DNA from: Phascolarctobacterium sp.
GTDB taxonomy: Bacteria > Bacillota > Negativicutes > Acidaminococcales > Acidaminococcaceae
DNA: 34,235 bases
Direction: 5' to 3'
Assembly (NCBI GenBank): GCA_004558595.1
Contig: SFCN01000015.1
Span: forward strand, 1 to 34,235
A program made the translations under genes and the position numbers. Below the pieces are notes generated by a model. That model ran no database searches, had not been told where the DNA came from, and saw only the letters and a list, made by a program, of their open reading frames with translations. Below are positions 7,260 through 15,204 of this stretch, in pieces; within the stretch, counting starts at the first letter, position 1; each line of letters starts with the position of its first letter.

Positions 7260-9878
7260 ATGAAATACATGACTGGTAATGAAATCCGCGAAAAGTTTTT
7301 AAAATTTTTCCAGGATCGAGGCCATTTGATGCTTCCCAGTGCTTCCCTCATCCCCCAGGATGACCCTACCCTGTTGATTATTGGTGCCGGCATGGCTCCC
7401 TTTAAGCCCTTTTTCACCGGCAAAATGAAGCCGCCCTCTCCCCGTATCACCACCTGCCAAAAATGCGTGCGCACCGGTGATATTGAGAATGTAGGCCACA
7501 CTGCCCGCCACCATACTTATTTTGAAATGCTGGGCAATTTCTCCTTTGGCGATTATTTCAAAAAGGAGATCATTCCCTGGAGCTGGGAGTTCCTGACCAA
7601 GGAGCTGGAGCTGCCTGCTGACAAGCTGTGGATCACCATTCACACCGAGGACGACGAGGCCTTCGAGCTGTGGAAGCAGGTTGGTGTGCCTGAAGAGCGC
7701 ATTGTGCGCTTAGAGGACAACTGGTGGGAAATCGGCAGCGGTCCCTGCGGCCCGGACTCCGAAATCCACATTGACCTTGGCCCTGAGCGCGGCTGCGGCA
7801 AGCCCACCTGTGGCCCCGGCTGCGATTGCGACCGCTTCTTAGAGCTGTGGAACCTGGTGTTCACTCAATTTAACCAAATGCCCGACGGCACCTATCCGCC
7901 CTTAAAGAGCAAGAACATCGATACCGGCGCAGGCTTGGAGCGTTTGGCTAGCGTTATCCAGGGCAAGCCCTCCAACTTTGAAACTGACTTAATGTTCCCC
8001 ATTATTGAATATGCCTGCAAGGTTGCCGGCGTAGAATATGGCAAGGACAAGGATACGGATGTATCCCTGAAGGTTATTGCCGACCATGCCCGCAGCATGA
8101 CCTTTATGATTGGCGACGGCATTCTGCCCTCCAACGAGGGTCGCGGCTATGTGCTGCGCCGCATTCTGCGCCGCGCTGTACGCCATGGCCGTTTGATTGG
8201 CATCAGCGAGAAATTCCTGGCCGGTGCTGTGGATATCGTCATCAGCATGTTCGGTCATGTATATACTAATCTAGCTGAAAAACGCGATTATATCCAAAAG
8301 GTTATTGATATGGAAGAGACCAGCTTCCTGCGTACCTTAAAGCAGGGCAGCGAGCTCTTGAACGAGGAGATTGCCAAGCTCAAGGAAGCAGGCAAGACCG
8401 AGCTGGACGGCGCTACTGCCTTCAAGCTGAACGATACCTTTGGCTTCCCTTGGGAATTGACTGCCGAGATTCTGGAAGAGCAGGGCATGACCATGGATAA
8501 GGCTGGCTTTGATGCTGCTCTGGAAGTTCAACGTCAAATGGCTCGCGACGCTCGCAACGACAAGGAAGGCCGTCCTGTTGTTTACAACACCACTGGCATT
8601 GAGGTTGCTTCCCTGAAGGTTGATGAAGCTGCTACCTCTGCAACTATTGTGAAGCTGTATCCTGCTCATGATGCACAGCCCATGGAGACTGCTAATGACG
8701 GTACCGAGGTTGCTGTTATCTGTGATGTAACTGCCTTCCATGCTGAGGGCGGCGGCCAATTGGGCGATTTGGGCACCATTACCGGCCCCACCGGCGTTAT
8801 CAATGTTACCACTACCAAGAAGCTGCCTGACGGTGCTATCATCATGATTGGCGAGGTTACCGAGGGTGTGATCAATGTAGGCGACGCTGTGACCTTTGCA
8901 GTAGACAAGGCTCGCAAGCTGGATATTGCCCGCAACCATACCGCAACCCACCTGCTGCACGCTGCTTTGAAGCAAGTGCTGGGCAGCCATGTTAACCAAG
9001 CAGGTAGCTATGTTGGTCCCGATAGACTGCGCTTTGACTTCTCCCATTTCTCCCAGGTTACCGAGGAGGAGTTGGCTGAGGTAGAAAGACTTGTGAATGA
9101 AGAAATTCTTGCTAGCAAGGCTGTAGAGATTGAAGAGCTGCCCATTGAGGAAGCTAAGAAGAAGGGTGCTATGGCTCTCTTCGGCGAAAAATATGGCAAG
9201 ATCGTGCGCGTGGTTACTGTGCCGGGCTTCTCCATGGAATTCTGTGGCGGCAGCCATGTAAGCAATACTGCTCAAATCGGCATGTTCAAGATTGTCAGCG
9301 AGGGCTCCAGCGGTGCCGGCGTGCGCCGTATTGAGGCCGTGACCGGCCATGGCGCTGTGGAGCATGTAAATAACATGGAAGCTATGATGAAGGATTTGGC
9401 AGCATCTTTGAAATGCCGTTGCTGTGATCTTCCTGATCGCCTGGATGCTCTGCACTGCGAGCTGAAGGCTGTACAAAAGAAGGCTGAAGAACTGACTGCG
9501 GAAATCGCTAAGGCACAGGTTTCCAATGTGGCTGACCAAGTGAAGGAGATCAAGGGAGTGCCCGTGCTGGTACAAAAAGTACAGGCTGATAGCGTGGACG
9601 CATTGCGTAATTTGGGCGACCAAATGCGTGATAAGGTTGGCGGCGTGGTAGTGCTGGCAGCTGTGATGGGCGAGAAGGTTAGCATTCTGACCATGGCTAC
9701 TAAGGATGCTGTGGCTAAGGGCGCTCATTCCGGTAATATTGTGAAGGCTGTGGCTAAGCTGTGCGGCGGTGGCGGCGGTGGCCGTCCTGATATGGCGCAG
9801 GCTGGCGCGAAGGATGTAAGCAAGGTTGACGCTGCTTTGGCGGAAGCTGCTTCCATCATCGAAGGAATGTTGAAATAG
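7260..9878 (+). CDS. alaS: Alanyl-tRNA synthetase
   Basis: An 872-aa enzyme, normal length, that charges tRNA-Ala and edits mischarged Ser/Gly. The class II catalytic domain opens with EIREKFLKFFQDRGH and contains HTARHHTYFEMLGNFSFGDY; the editing domain carries the zinc ligands H560 and H564 (HTATHLLH) and C662 and H666 (CGGSH). The C-terminal C-Ala domain ends in a glycine-rich GGGGGGRPDMAQAG, the usual terminal motif. A TTG at 7227 extends the frame, but AAGGAG (7245-7250) and the family-typical MKYMTGNEIREKF select the ATG at 7260. It heads the conserved alaS-ireB-ruvX-DUF1292-mltG cluster and has its own promoter. A palindromic repeat (9879-10015) is inserted immediately after the TAG stop and before the terminator. 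Confidence 0.98.
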   Translation: MKYMTGNEIREKFLKFFQDRGHLMLPSASLIPQDDPTLLIIGAGMAPFKPFFTGKMKPPSPRITTCQKCVRTGDIENVGHTARHHTYFEMLGNFSFGDYFKKEIIPWSWEFLTKELELPADKLWITIHTEDDEAFELWKQVGVPEERIVRLEDNWWEIGSGPCGPDSEIHIDLGPERGCGKPTCGPGCDCDRFLELWNLVFTQFNQMPDGTYPPLKSKNIDTGAGLERLASVIQGKPSNFETDLMFPIIEYACKVAGVEYGKDKDTDVSLKVIADHARSMTFMIGDGILPSNEGRGYVLRRILRRAVRHGRLIGISEKFLAGAVDIVISMFGHVYTNLAEKRDYIQKVIDMEETSFLRTLKQGSELLNEEIAKLKEAGKTELDGATAFKLNDTFGFPWELTAEILEEQGMTMDKAGFDAALEVQRQMARDARNDKEGRPVVYNTTGIEVASLKVDEAATSATIVKLYPAHDAQPMETANDGTEVAVICDVTAFHAEGGGQLGDLGTITGPTGVINVTTTKKLPDGAIIMIGEVTEGVINVGDAVTFAVDKARKLDIARNHTATHLLHAALKQVLGSHVNQAGSYVGPDRLRFDFSHFSQVTEEELAEVERLVNEEILASKAVEIEELPIEEAKKKGAMALFGEKYGKIVRVVTVPGFSMEFCGGSHVSNTAQIGMFKIVSEGSSGAGVRRIEAVTGHGAVEHVNNMEAMMKDLAASLKCRCCDLPDRLDALHCELKAVQKKAEELTAEIAKAQVSNVADQVKEIKGVPVLVQKVQADSVDALRNLGDQMRDKVGGVVVLAAVMGEKVSILTMATKDAVAKGAHSGNIVKAVAKLCGGGGGGRPDMAQAGAKDVSKVDAALAEAASIIEGMLK

Positions 9879-10015
9879 AATTCCTCAGTCCGCAATTTAC
9901 TAACGTAAATTGCTTAAGACAGCTCCCTTTGCAAAGGGAGCCTCTCGTCTAGCGTGGATTAGTAGAAAGCCTCCCTTTTAAAAGGGAGGTGCCGAGCTTG
10001 CGAGGCGGAGGAATT
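9879..10015 (+). repeat. Palindromic MITE-like element A (TTCC subtype, left and right ends)
   Basis: The 137-bp element is bounded by AATTCCTC (9879-9886) and GAGGAATT (10008-10015). The left end (9879-9942) has CAGTC, a hairpin GCAATTTA/TAAATTGC, GACAG, then the palindrome CTCCCTTTGCAAAGGGAG. The right end (9969-10015) has CTCCCTTTTAAAAGGGAG, then GCC...GGC around a GAGCTTGCGA loop, then GGAGGAATT. The spacer (9943-9968) carries no gene. It begins at the base after the alaS stop codon. No target-site duplication is obvious. Confidence 0.85.
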
Positions 10016-10026
10016 AAAAGTGCTTA

Positions 10027-10056
10027 AACCCCATCTGTGCAACAGGTGGGGTTTTC
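10027..10056 (+). terminator. Rho-independent terminator of alaS
   Basis: AACCCCATCTGT (10027-10038) pairs with ACAGGTGGGGTT (10042-10053): twelve pairs, one of them T-G, with a GCA loop, followed by TTTTC. It lies downstream of inserted element A, so the element was placed between stop codon and terminator. Confidence 0.85.
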
Positions 10057-10144
10057 TATTGCAAAAATAACTATCAAATGCCACATTTTTGTGTTACAAT
10101 ATATTATGAGATAGTATTATAGCAAGCCGAAAGGAGTGTTACGA

Positions 10145-10405
10145 ATGTCCGATGTATCCCAAGAGACCATGATGTTTAAGCGTCAGCCGGAAAAGCTGGA
10201 TGTGGCTGAGACTATTAAGGAAGTATATGCGGCGCTGGAAAAAAAGGGCTATAACCCGGTGGACCAGCTGGCAGGCTATTTATTGAGCGGTGACCCCACT
10301 TATATTACAAGCTATGACAATGCGCGTACCAAGCTGCGCCGTCATGAGCGCTATGAGCTTATCGAGGCCATGGTCATCAGCTATTTGCAGCAGATTAAAA
10401 AGTAA
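10145..10405 (+). CDS. ireB: IreB family regulatory phosphoprotein (DUF965/UPF0297)
   Basis: An 86-aa cytoplasmic protein of the IreB (YrzL) family. In enterococci IreB is phosphorylated by the serine/threonine kinase IreK and affects cephalosporin tolerance. The N-terminal ETMMF segment contains T8, the sort of threonine targeted in the family, followed by the conserved VYAALEKKGYNPVDQLAGYLLSGDPTYITSY core (quoted here as several short parts: GYNPVDQLAGYLLSGDP, YITSYDNAR) and LRRHERYELIEAMV. Length is typical. GTG 10136 is in frame, but ATG 10145 has AAGGAG (10131-10136) eight bases ahead and gives the usual N-terminus. It sits in the standard place between alaS and ruvX, with its SD region 11 bases before ruvX. 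Confidence 0.93.
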   Translation: MSDVSQETMMFKRQPEKLDVAETIKEVYAALEKKGYNPVDQLAGYLLSGDPTYITSYDNARTKLRRHERYELIEAMVISYLQQIKK

Positions 10406-10416
10406 GGAGAAGGCAC

Positions 10417-10839
10417 ATGCGCAAAATGTCCCTGGATGTGGGCACAAGAACTATAGGCATCGCCGTCAGCGACCTGCTGGGTATGATCGCCAACGGCGTG
10501 GAAACCATTAAGCGGACCACCGAGGAGCGTGATTTCGCTCGCATTGGCGAGCTGATCAAGGTCCATGAGGTGGACACTCTGGTGGTGGGGTATCCGAAAA
10601 ATATGAATGGCACCATTGGGGAGCGGGCTCAGGCCTGCGAGACCATGGCTCATAAGCTGGAGGAAATGTTTCCTGCCTGCAAGGTAGTGCTGTGGGATGA
10701 ACGCTTGAGCACTGTGGCCGCGGAAAAGGTGCTGGTGGATGCGGATATGCGCCGCAAAAAACGCAAGCAGGTTATCGATATGATGGCTGCCGTGGTGATT
10801 TTACAAAATTATCTCGATAGTAAAAGCTTTAAAATTTGA
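10417..10839 (+). CDS. ruvX: RuvX/YqgF Holliday junction resolvase-like nuclease
   Basis: A 140-aa RNase H-fold protein of the YqgF family, implicated in pre-16S rRNA 5'-end processing and proposed to resolve Holliday junctions. SLDVGTRTIGIAVSD supplies the first catalytic Asp (D7), VVGYPKNMNGT is the family loop, LWDERLST follows, and IDMMAAVVILQNYL holds the last acidic residue. Length is typical. AAGGAG lies seven bases before the ATG, and the gene follows ireB at 11 bases, so they are co-transcribed. The stop codon (10837-10839) lies inside the -35 element of the promoter for the DUF1292 gene. Confidence 0.94.
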   Translation: MRKMSLDVGTRTIGIAVSDLLGMIANGVETIKRTTEERDFARIGELIKVHEVDTLVVGYPKNMNGTIGERAQACETMAHKLEEMFPACKVVLWDERLSTVAAEKVLVDADMRRKKRKQVIDMMAAVVILQNYLDSKSFKI

Positions 10840-10863
10840 CAGAAGCTACCAAAGTATTATAAA
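10836..10863 (+). promoter_or_regulatory. Internal promoter of the DUF1292 gene
   Basis: TTGACA (10836-10841), a 16-nt spacer and TATAAA (10858-10863). The -35 hexamer includes the ruvX stop codon. With the terminator at 11256 it makes the DUF1292 gene an independently transcribed unit. Confidence 0.75.
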
Positions 10864-10899
10864 ATAATGTAGTAACTATTTTTAGAAAGAGGTGCCCTA

Positions 10900-11250
10900 A
10901 TGGCTGATAAGGATATTAAAAACGAAGAATTGGCTGCTATGCAAGAGGAAGCCGAGGAAGTTAACGTAGTTGTTTTGACCGACGACCAAGGCAACGAAGG
11001 CTACTTCATGGAAGAGATGATTATTCCCTACAATGGCAAAAACTTCGCAGTGCTGGTAGCGATCGATGAGGATTGCTGCGAGGATGAGGAATGTGAATGC
11101 CATCACCATGAAGAGGACGAGGACGACTACTGCATTATCGCCCGTGTTGATTTTGATGAAAACGGTGAAGCTGTTTATGTGGCTCCCACCGATGAAGAAT
11201 ACGAAGCCGTTGCTGAGCTGTACGACCAATACTGCGACGACGAAGAATAA
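10900..11250 (+). CDS. DUF1292 domain protein with Cys/His-rich acidic insert
   Basis: A 116-aa, strongly acidic cytoplasmic protein of the DUF1292 (YrzB) family, whose function is unknown. The family core is visible: NVVVLTDDQGNEGYFMEEM, then a short beta segment (KNFAVLVAIDED), then YCIIARVDFDENGEAVYVAP and a C-terminal DEEYEAVAELYDQY. Unusual is the middle: residues 57-78 carry C59, C60, C65, C67, H68, H69, H70 and C78 among Asp/Glu, which looks able to bind a metal. The position between ruvX and mltG is the standard Firmicutes one. It has its own promoter (10836-10863) and a UUCG-loop terminator. GAAAGAGGTG precedes the ATG. Confidence 0.88.
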   Translation: MADKDIKNEELAAMQEEAEEVNVVVLTDDQGNEGYFMEEMIIPYNGKNFAVLVAIDEDCCEDEECECHHHEEDEDDYCIIARVDFDENGEAVYVAPTDEEYEAVAELYDQYCDDEE

Positions 11251-11255
11251 AAAGC

Positions 11256-11279
11256 ACCGGACTTCGGTCCGGTATTTTT
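11256..11279 (+). terminator. Rho-independent terminator with TTCG tetraloop
   Basis: ACCGGAC (11256-11262), loop TTCG, GTCCGGT (11267-11273), then ATTTTTA: a compact, very stable hairpin directly after the DUF1292 stop. Confidence 0.92.
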
Positions 11280-11312
11280 ATGTAGACGCTGACGAGCAGG
11301 GAAGTATGGTTT

Positions 11313-12353
11313 ATGGATGAAGAAAAAATCACTAAAATAAAGCTGTGGCTGAAGCGGAATTGGTATATCGCTTTGGCGGCGCTCATAGTGGTGCCCTTGC
11401 TGGGCTTTTTGACCGTGCTGCACACCCGGGGTGATAATAAGGATTTCGCTGTAAGCGGTCTCCATTTGATCATCGTCAAGGAGGGTATGACCACAGCGGA
11501 TATCGCCCAGCTGCTTCACGAAAAGAAGCTAGTGAAGGACCCTGTGGCCTTTCGCTGGGAGGCTCGCTACAAGGGCCTGGCCACTAAGCTTCAGGCCGGT
11601 CCCTACCAAATCGAGGGCGGCTTGAGCAATGGGCAAATCGTGGATGTGATGGTGAAGGGTAGGGTGAAGCTGCTGCGCTTTACGGTGCCCGAGGGCTACA
11701 CAGTGGTGAAAACCGCGCAAAAGCTGGAGAACGAGGGCCTGGGTAGCGCAGAAAAATTTATTGCCGCAGCTAAGGGCTTCGCTCCCTATGATTATATGCA
11801 GACTGAAGACGCTAATGTGCTTTTCAAGGCCGAGGGCTTTATTTATCCTGCTACCTATGAGGTTCCCGTGGGTATTAGCGAGGAAAAGCTGCTGGCCCTT
11901 TTAGTGCGCAATTTTGATTTGTATATGCGCGAGGAAAAGATTTTGGAGACCTGCAAGGCCCAGAATTTAAAGCTGCGTGATGTGGTGAATTTGGCGGCCA
12001 TGGTGGAGCTGGAGGCGGTGTACCCTGAGGAGCAGCCCCGTATCGCAGGCGTGTTTTTAAAGCGCTTGGATATTGGCATGCCCATTCAGTCCGATACCAC
12101 CATCCAATATGTTTTGGGAGCGCAAAAGGAAATAATTACCTTTGATGATACCAAAATTCAAAGTCCCTATAACACCTACCAAAACCCCGGACTACCGCCG
12201 GGACCCATTGGTAGCCCCGGCATGAGCGCCATTAAGGCGGTGCTGGCGCCGGAAAAGACGGATTATTTATATTTTGTGGCTGAGAAGGATGGCCATCATC
12301 GTTTTAGCAAGACCTATAGCGAGCATCTGCGCGCTATTAGAGAAATAGGATGA
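11313..12353 (+). CDS. mltG: Endolytic murein transglycosylase MltG
   Basis: A 346-aa single-pass membrane protein that cleaves nascent peptidoglycan strands and is thought to end glycan elongation. A cytoplasmic N-terminus of about 15 residues is followed by one membrane segment (WYIALAALIVVPLLGFL), a LysM-like region (FTVPEGYTVVKTAQKL) and the YceG catalytic domain. The catalytic glutamate is predicted as E232 in AAMVELEA, followed by the conserved IAGVFLKRLDIGMPIQSD and TYQNPGLPPGPIGSPG segments. AGGGAAG precedes the ATG at about nine bases. The position after DUF1292 matches other Firmicutes. A palindromic repeat (element B) starts seven bases after the stop. Confidence 0.94.
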   Translation: MDEEKITKIKLWLKRNWYIALAALIVVPLLGFLTVLHTRGDNKDFAVSGLHLIIVKEGMTTADIAQLLHEKKLVKDPVAFRWEARYKGLATKLQAGPYQIEGGLSNGQIVDVMVKGRVKLLRFTVPEGYTVVKTAQKLENEGLGSAEKFIAAAKGFAPYDYMQTEDANVLFKAEGFIYPATYEVPVGISEEKLLALLVRNFDLYMREEKILETCKAQNLKLRDVVNLAAMVELEAVYPEEQPRIAGVFLKRLDIGMPIQSDTTIQYVLGAQKEIITFDDTKIQSPYNTYQNPGLPPGPIGSPGMSAIKAVLAPEKTDYLYFVAEKDGHHRFSKTYSEHLRAIREIG

Positions 12354-12359
12354 TGGAGG

Positions 12360-12551
12360 AAAACCCCTCCGGCTCGCAAGCTCGCCACCTCCCCTTGAAA
12401 GGGGAGGCAGCCAATAGCTGAAGGTAAGCTAAAGAATATTAGAGAGGCTCCCCTTAAAGGGGAGGCAGCCAATAGCTGAAGGTAAGCTAAAGAATAGCAG
12501 AGTGGCTCCCCTTAAAAGGGGAGCTGTCACCGTAGGTGACTGAGGGGTTTT
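12360..12551 (-). repeat. Palindromic MITE-like element B (CCCC subtype, inverted, internal duplication)
   Basis: The 192-bp element is bounded by AAAACCCCTC (12360-12369) and GAGGGGTTTT (12542-12551). On the minus strand it has a left end (12504-12550: CAGTCACC/GGTGACAG hairpin and CTCCCC-TTTTAA-GGGGAG) and a right end (12361-12408: CTCCCCTTTCAAGGGGAG, then GGC...GCC around the same loop as element A). Between them is a third copy of the CTCCCC/GGGGAG palindrome (about 12448-12466). It arises from a 58-bp direct duplication of AGCCAATAGCTGAAGGTAAG plus flanks (starts 12409 and 12467). It lies between mltG and the U32 gene, whose SD begins two bases after it. Confidence 0.85.
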
Positions 12552-12562
12552 TAGGAGGAAAA

Positions 12563-13807
12563 ATGACTAGAGCTTTTGTGAAGCCGGAGCTGCTAGCTCC
12601 GGCGGGCAATATGGAAAAGGGCAAGATGGCCCTTTTGTATGGCGCCGACGCGATTTATCTGGGCGGAAAAATGTTCGGCCTTAGGGCCTTCGCTAATAAT
12701 TTCGATTTGCCGGAGATCGCGGAAATAACTGCTTATGCTCATAGCTTAGGCAAAAAGGTTTACGTCACTGTAAATATTTTTGCCCATAATGAGGATATCG
12801 CTAAGCTGCCCGAGTATCTATTGGGACTTGAGCAGGCCAAGGTAGATGCGCTTCTCATTAGCGATTTGGGCGTGTGGCAAACAGCGCGTCAGGTAGTGCC
12901 TAAGATGGCGCTACATGTGAGCACTCAAGCCAATACTACCAATTTCGCCGCTGTGCAGGCTTGGGAGCAGCTGGGAGCGGAGCGAGTGGTTTTGGCTCGC
13001 GAGCTCTCCCTTAAGGAAATCGCTGCAATCAGCGCTAAAACCGAGGTGGAATTAGAAACCTTCGTGCACGGCGCTATGTGCATTTCCTATAGCGGTCGCT
13101 GCCTGTTGAGCAGCTATTTGACCGGTCGCGACGGCAACCGTGGCGCTTGTACTCAGGCTTGTCGTTGGGAATATAATATGTACAAGCTGGGCGAGCAAAA
13201 GCGTCCCGGGGAGTATTTTGATTTGGAGGAGGATGAGCACGGCACCTATGTGATGAATTCCAAGGACTTGTGCCTCATCGAGTATTTGCCGGAGCTCATG
13301 AACGCCGGCGTGTGCAGCTTAAAAATTGAAGGTCGCATGAAGAGCGTTCATTACGTGGCCACGGTGGTCAGCGTTTATCGCAAGGCCATCGATGCCTGCT
13401 GGGCCGACAGGGAGCGCTACAGTGTGCCTGAGGAGTGGATTACCGAGCTCAACAAGGTATCCCACCGCCAGTACACCACGGGCTTCGCTGTGGCTAAGCC
13501 TGACAGGAACGCTCAGGTTTATACTAGCTCCAAATATGAGCAAACCCACGATTTCGTGGGTATCGTCACCGGCTACGATGCCGCCGGCCAGCGCGCCTTT
13601 TTTGAGCAGCGCAATAATGTGAAGTCTGGGGAGCCCTTGGAGCTCCTTATGCCGGATGGGCGGCTAATGCCCTATGTTTTAACTGAGATGCGGGACGAGG
13701 AGGGCGTAGCCATCGACTGCGCGCCCCATGCCCAGCAAAAATTTAGCGCTCACAGCGATGTGGAGCTTTTACCGTTTAGCTTATTACGCAGAAAGGTTGT
13801 CAAATAA
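12563..13807 (+). CDS. U32 family peptidase, TrhP-like (tRNA uridine C5-hydroxylation)
   Basis: A 414-aa protein of the U32 family. Members of this short class (TrhP/YegQ, YrrO) are needed, with prephenate, to form 5-hydroxyuridine at tRNA position 34; the peptidase label is historical. The TIM-barrel start KPELLAPAGNMEKGKMALLYGAD, in short parts ELLAPAGN and YGADAIYLGG, is typical. The signature ELETFVHGAMCISYSGRC leads to four cysteines, C173, C180, C196 and C200 (GACTQACRW), likely iron-sulfur ligands. The C-terminal part (KLMPYVLTEM-like PDGRLMPYVLTEM) matches the family's beta domain. AGGAGG (12553-12558) selects the ATG at 12563. In Bacillus two U32 genes lie here; only one is present. 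The next gene starts right after its stop. Confidence 0.88.
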   Translation: MTRAFVKPELLAPAGNMEKGKMALLYGADAIYLGGKMFGLRAFANNFDLPEIAEITAYAHSLGKKVYVTVNIFAHNEDIAKLPEYLLGLEQAKVDALLISDLGVWQTARQVVPKMALHVSTQANTTNFAAVQAWEQLGAERVVLARELSLKEIAAISAKTEVELETFVHGAMCISYSGRCLLSSYLTGRDGNRGACTQACRWEYNMYKLGEQKRPGEYFDLEEDEHGTYVMNSKDLCLIEYLPELMNAGVCSLKIEGRMKSVHYVATVVSVYRKAIDACWADRERYSVPEEWITELNKVSHRQYTTGFAVAKPDRNAQVYTSSKYEQTHDFVGIVTGYDAAGQRAFFEQRNNVKSGEPLELLMPDGRLMPYVLTEMRDEEGVAIDCAPHAQQKFSAHSDVELLPFSLLRRKVVK

Positions 13808-14050
13808 ATGAGCGATACTGCCCCTGAACCCCACAGTATGATTTACGCCCAGGTAGAGCCTGAGCATATAGCGGATGTTAACTGGATTATGGAGGGCTAC
13901 GAGCACCTGGCCATGGTGAGCACCGTGGACGGTAGCATGGGCCTGATTAAGTTTTATGCCACACCCGATACATATTTCGACACTATGGATATCATAGAAA
14001 ATATGCCTTTTAACGTAGAAATTGTTGATAGTTTCGCCAATGAGTGGTAA
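13808..14050 (+). CDS. Small DUF4911-like protein
   Basis: An 80-aa soluble protein abutting the U32 gene (TAA at 13805-13807, ATG at 13808), so translation is probably coupled. The segment ADVNWIMEGYEHLAMVSTVD, followed by GLIKFYATPDTYFDTMDIIE, resembles DUF4911, small proteins of unknown role often placed after U32 peptidase genes. I recognise no catalytic motif. The consistent neighbourhood suggests a link to the U32 protein, which is inference only. Confidence 0.7.
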   Translation: MSDTAPEPHSMIYAQVEPEHIADVNWIMEGYEHLAMVSTVDGSMGLIKFYATPDTYFDTMDIIENMPFNVEIVDSFANEW

Positions 14051-14104
14051 AATATTAGGGTAATTCCTAGTATTAGGTGGCATTTTAGGAAAAGAGGAAC
14101 ACTA

Positions 14105-15178
14105 ATGACGCGCATTAATAAAGTATTAGAATTGATGGCTAAGCTTGTGGTGGACTGTGTCATTATTAAGGATGTTACCACCATCCGCTATCTCACCGGC
14201 TTTACCGGCGATTCCAGTTTGTTTTATTTGGATCGTCAGCAGGGAGTACTGATTACCGATGGGCGTTATACCCAGCAGGCTAAGCAAGAGATGAAGTTCT
14301 TTAAGGTACTGGAGTATACGCCGACCAGCGCTAATAGCATTTGGGATGCCGCCGCTGCTTTGGCCAGGAAGGCCGGAGCTCAGGTGGTGGGCTTTGATGG
14401 CGCTTGGTATAGCTATAATGATTATGTGACGCTGCAGGAGCTTTTGGGAGAGATTCCCATGGAAAGCATGGATTTTAGCGGCATTCGCATGATTAAGGAC
14501 AAAAAGGAGCTGGAGCTGCTGCTTAAGGCCGCCAGCATCGCTGATGAGGCCTTTGTGGAGCTCTTAGATGACATTCGTCCCGGTCGCACCGAGCGTAGCT
14601 TGGCAGGACGCTTGGAGTATTATATGCGTGCCCACGGCAGCGAGAAGAATTCCTTCGATACTATTGTAGCCAGCGGCGCTCGCAGCGCTTTGCCCCATGG
14701 TATGGCCAGCGATAAGGTAGTGGAAATCGGTGATTTTATTACCTTTGATTTCGGCGCTGTTTATCGTGGCTATCACTCCGATATGACCCGGACGGTGGCC
14801 CTCGGTATGGCTAACTCCTGGCAAAAGGAGATTTATACCATTGTGGAAGAGGCTCAGCTCAAGGGAATGAAGGCGGCCCAGGTGGGGATGACCGGACGCG
14901 AGCTGGATGAGCTGGTACGCAAGGTGATTACCGATTGCGGCTATGGAGACTATTATATACATGGTACCGGCCATGGAGTGGGTTTAGAGATTCACGAAAT
15001 GCCCAACATTAATAAGCGTGGGGAAACGGTACTGAAGACTGGTATGATTTTTACCATTGAACCTGGTATATACATTCCCGGCAAAGGCGGGGTTCGTATA
15101 GAAGATACTGTTGTTTTGACGGATGAAGGCGCCCGTGCCCTGAATGGAGTCAAAAAGCAGCTTATTGAAATTGTTTAA
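14105..15178 (+). CDS. M24B family metallopeptidase (Xaa-Pro aminopeptidase/dipeptidase)
   Basis: A 357-aa cytoplasmic pita-bread metallopeptidase predicted to release N-terminal residues before proline. The N-terminal creatinase-like domain begins with DVTTIRYLTGFTGDSSLFYL. The catalytic domain has all five dinuclear-metal ligands: D215 (FDFGA), D226 (HSDMTRTV), H290 (HGTGHGVG), E319 (TIEPGIY) and E333 (VRIEDTV). Length is typical of YqhT/PepQ-like enzymes. AAAGAGGAAC precedes the ATG. It lies 26 bases before efp, the same arrangement as in Bacillus (yqhT-efp), so both are probably on one transcript. Whether it prefers tri- or dipeptides cannot be decided from sequence. Confidence 0.92.
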   Translation: MTRINKVLELMAKLVVDCVIIKDVTTIRYLTGFTGDSSLFYLDRQQGVLITDGRYTQQAKQEMKFFKVLEYTPTSANSIWDAAAALARKAGAQVVGFDGAWYSYNDYVTLQELLGEIPMESMDFSGIRMIKDKKELELLLKAASIADEAFVELLDDIRPGRTERSLAGRLEYYMRAHGSEKNSFDTIVASGARSALPHGMASDKVVEIGDFITFDFGAVYRGYHSDMTRTVALGMANSWQKEIYTIVEEAQLKGMKAAQVGMTGRELDELVRKVITDCGYGDYYIHGTGHGVGLEIHEMPNINKRGETVLKTGMIFTIEPGIYIPGKGGVRIEDTVVLTDEGARALNGVKKQLIEIV

Positions 15179-15204
15179 AATTTAAAATTATAGGAGGGCT
15201 TCCA

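Noticed and set aside
8337..9728. 463-codon minus-strand frame opposite alaS
   Set aside because: An antisense shadow of alaS with no plausible start signal or domain.
12409..12524. Regular direct repeat suggestive of a CRISPR array
   Set aside because: Only two units at a 58-bp period, the whole unit including the spacer is duplicated, and no cas gene is present.
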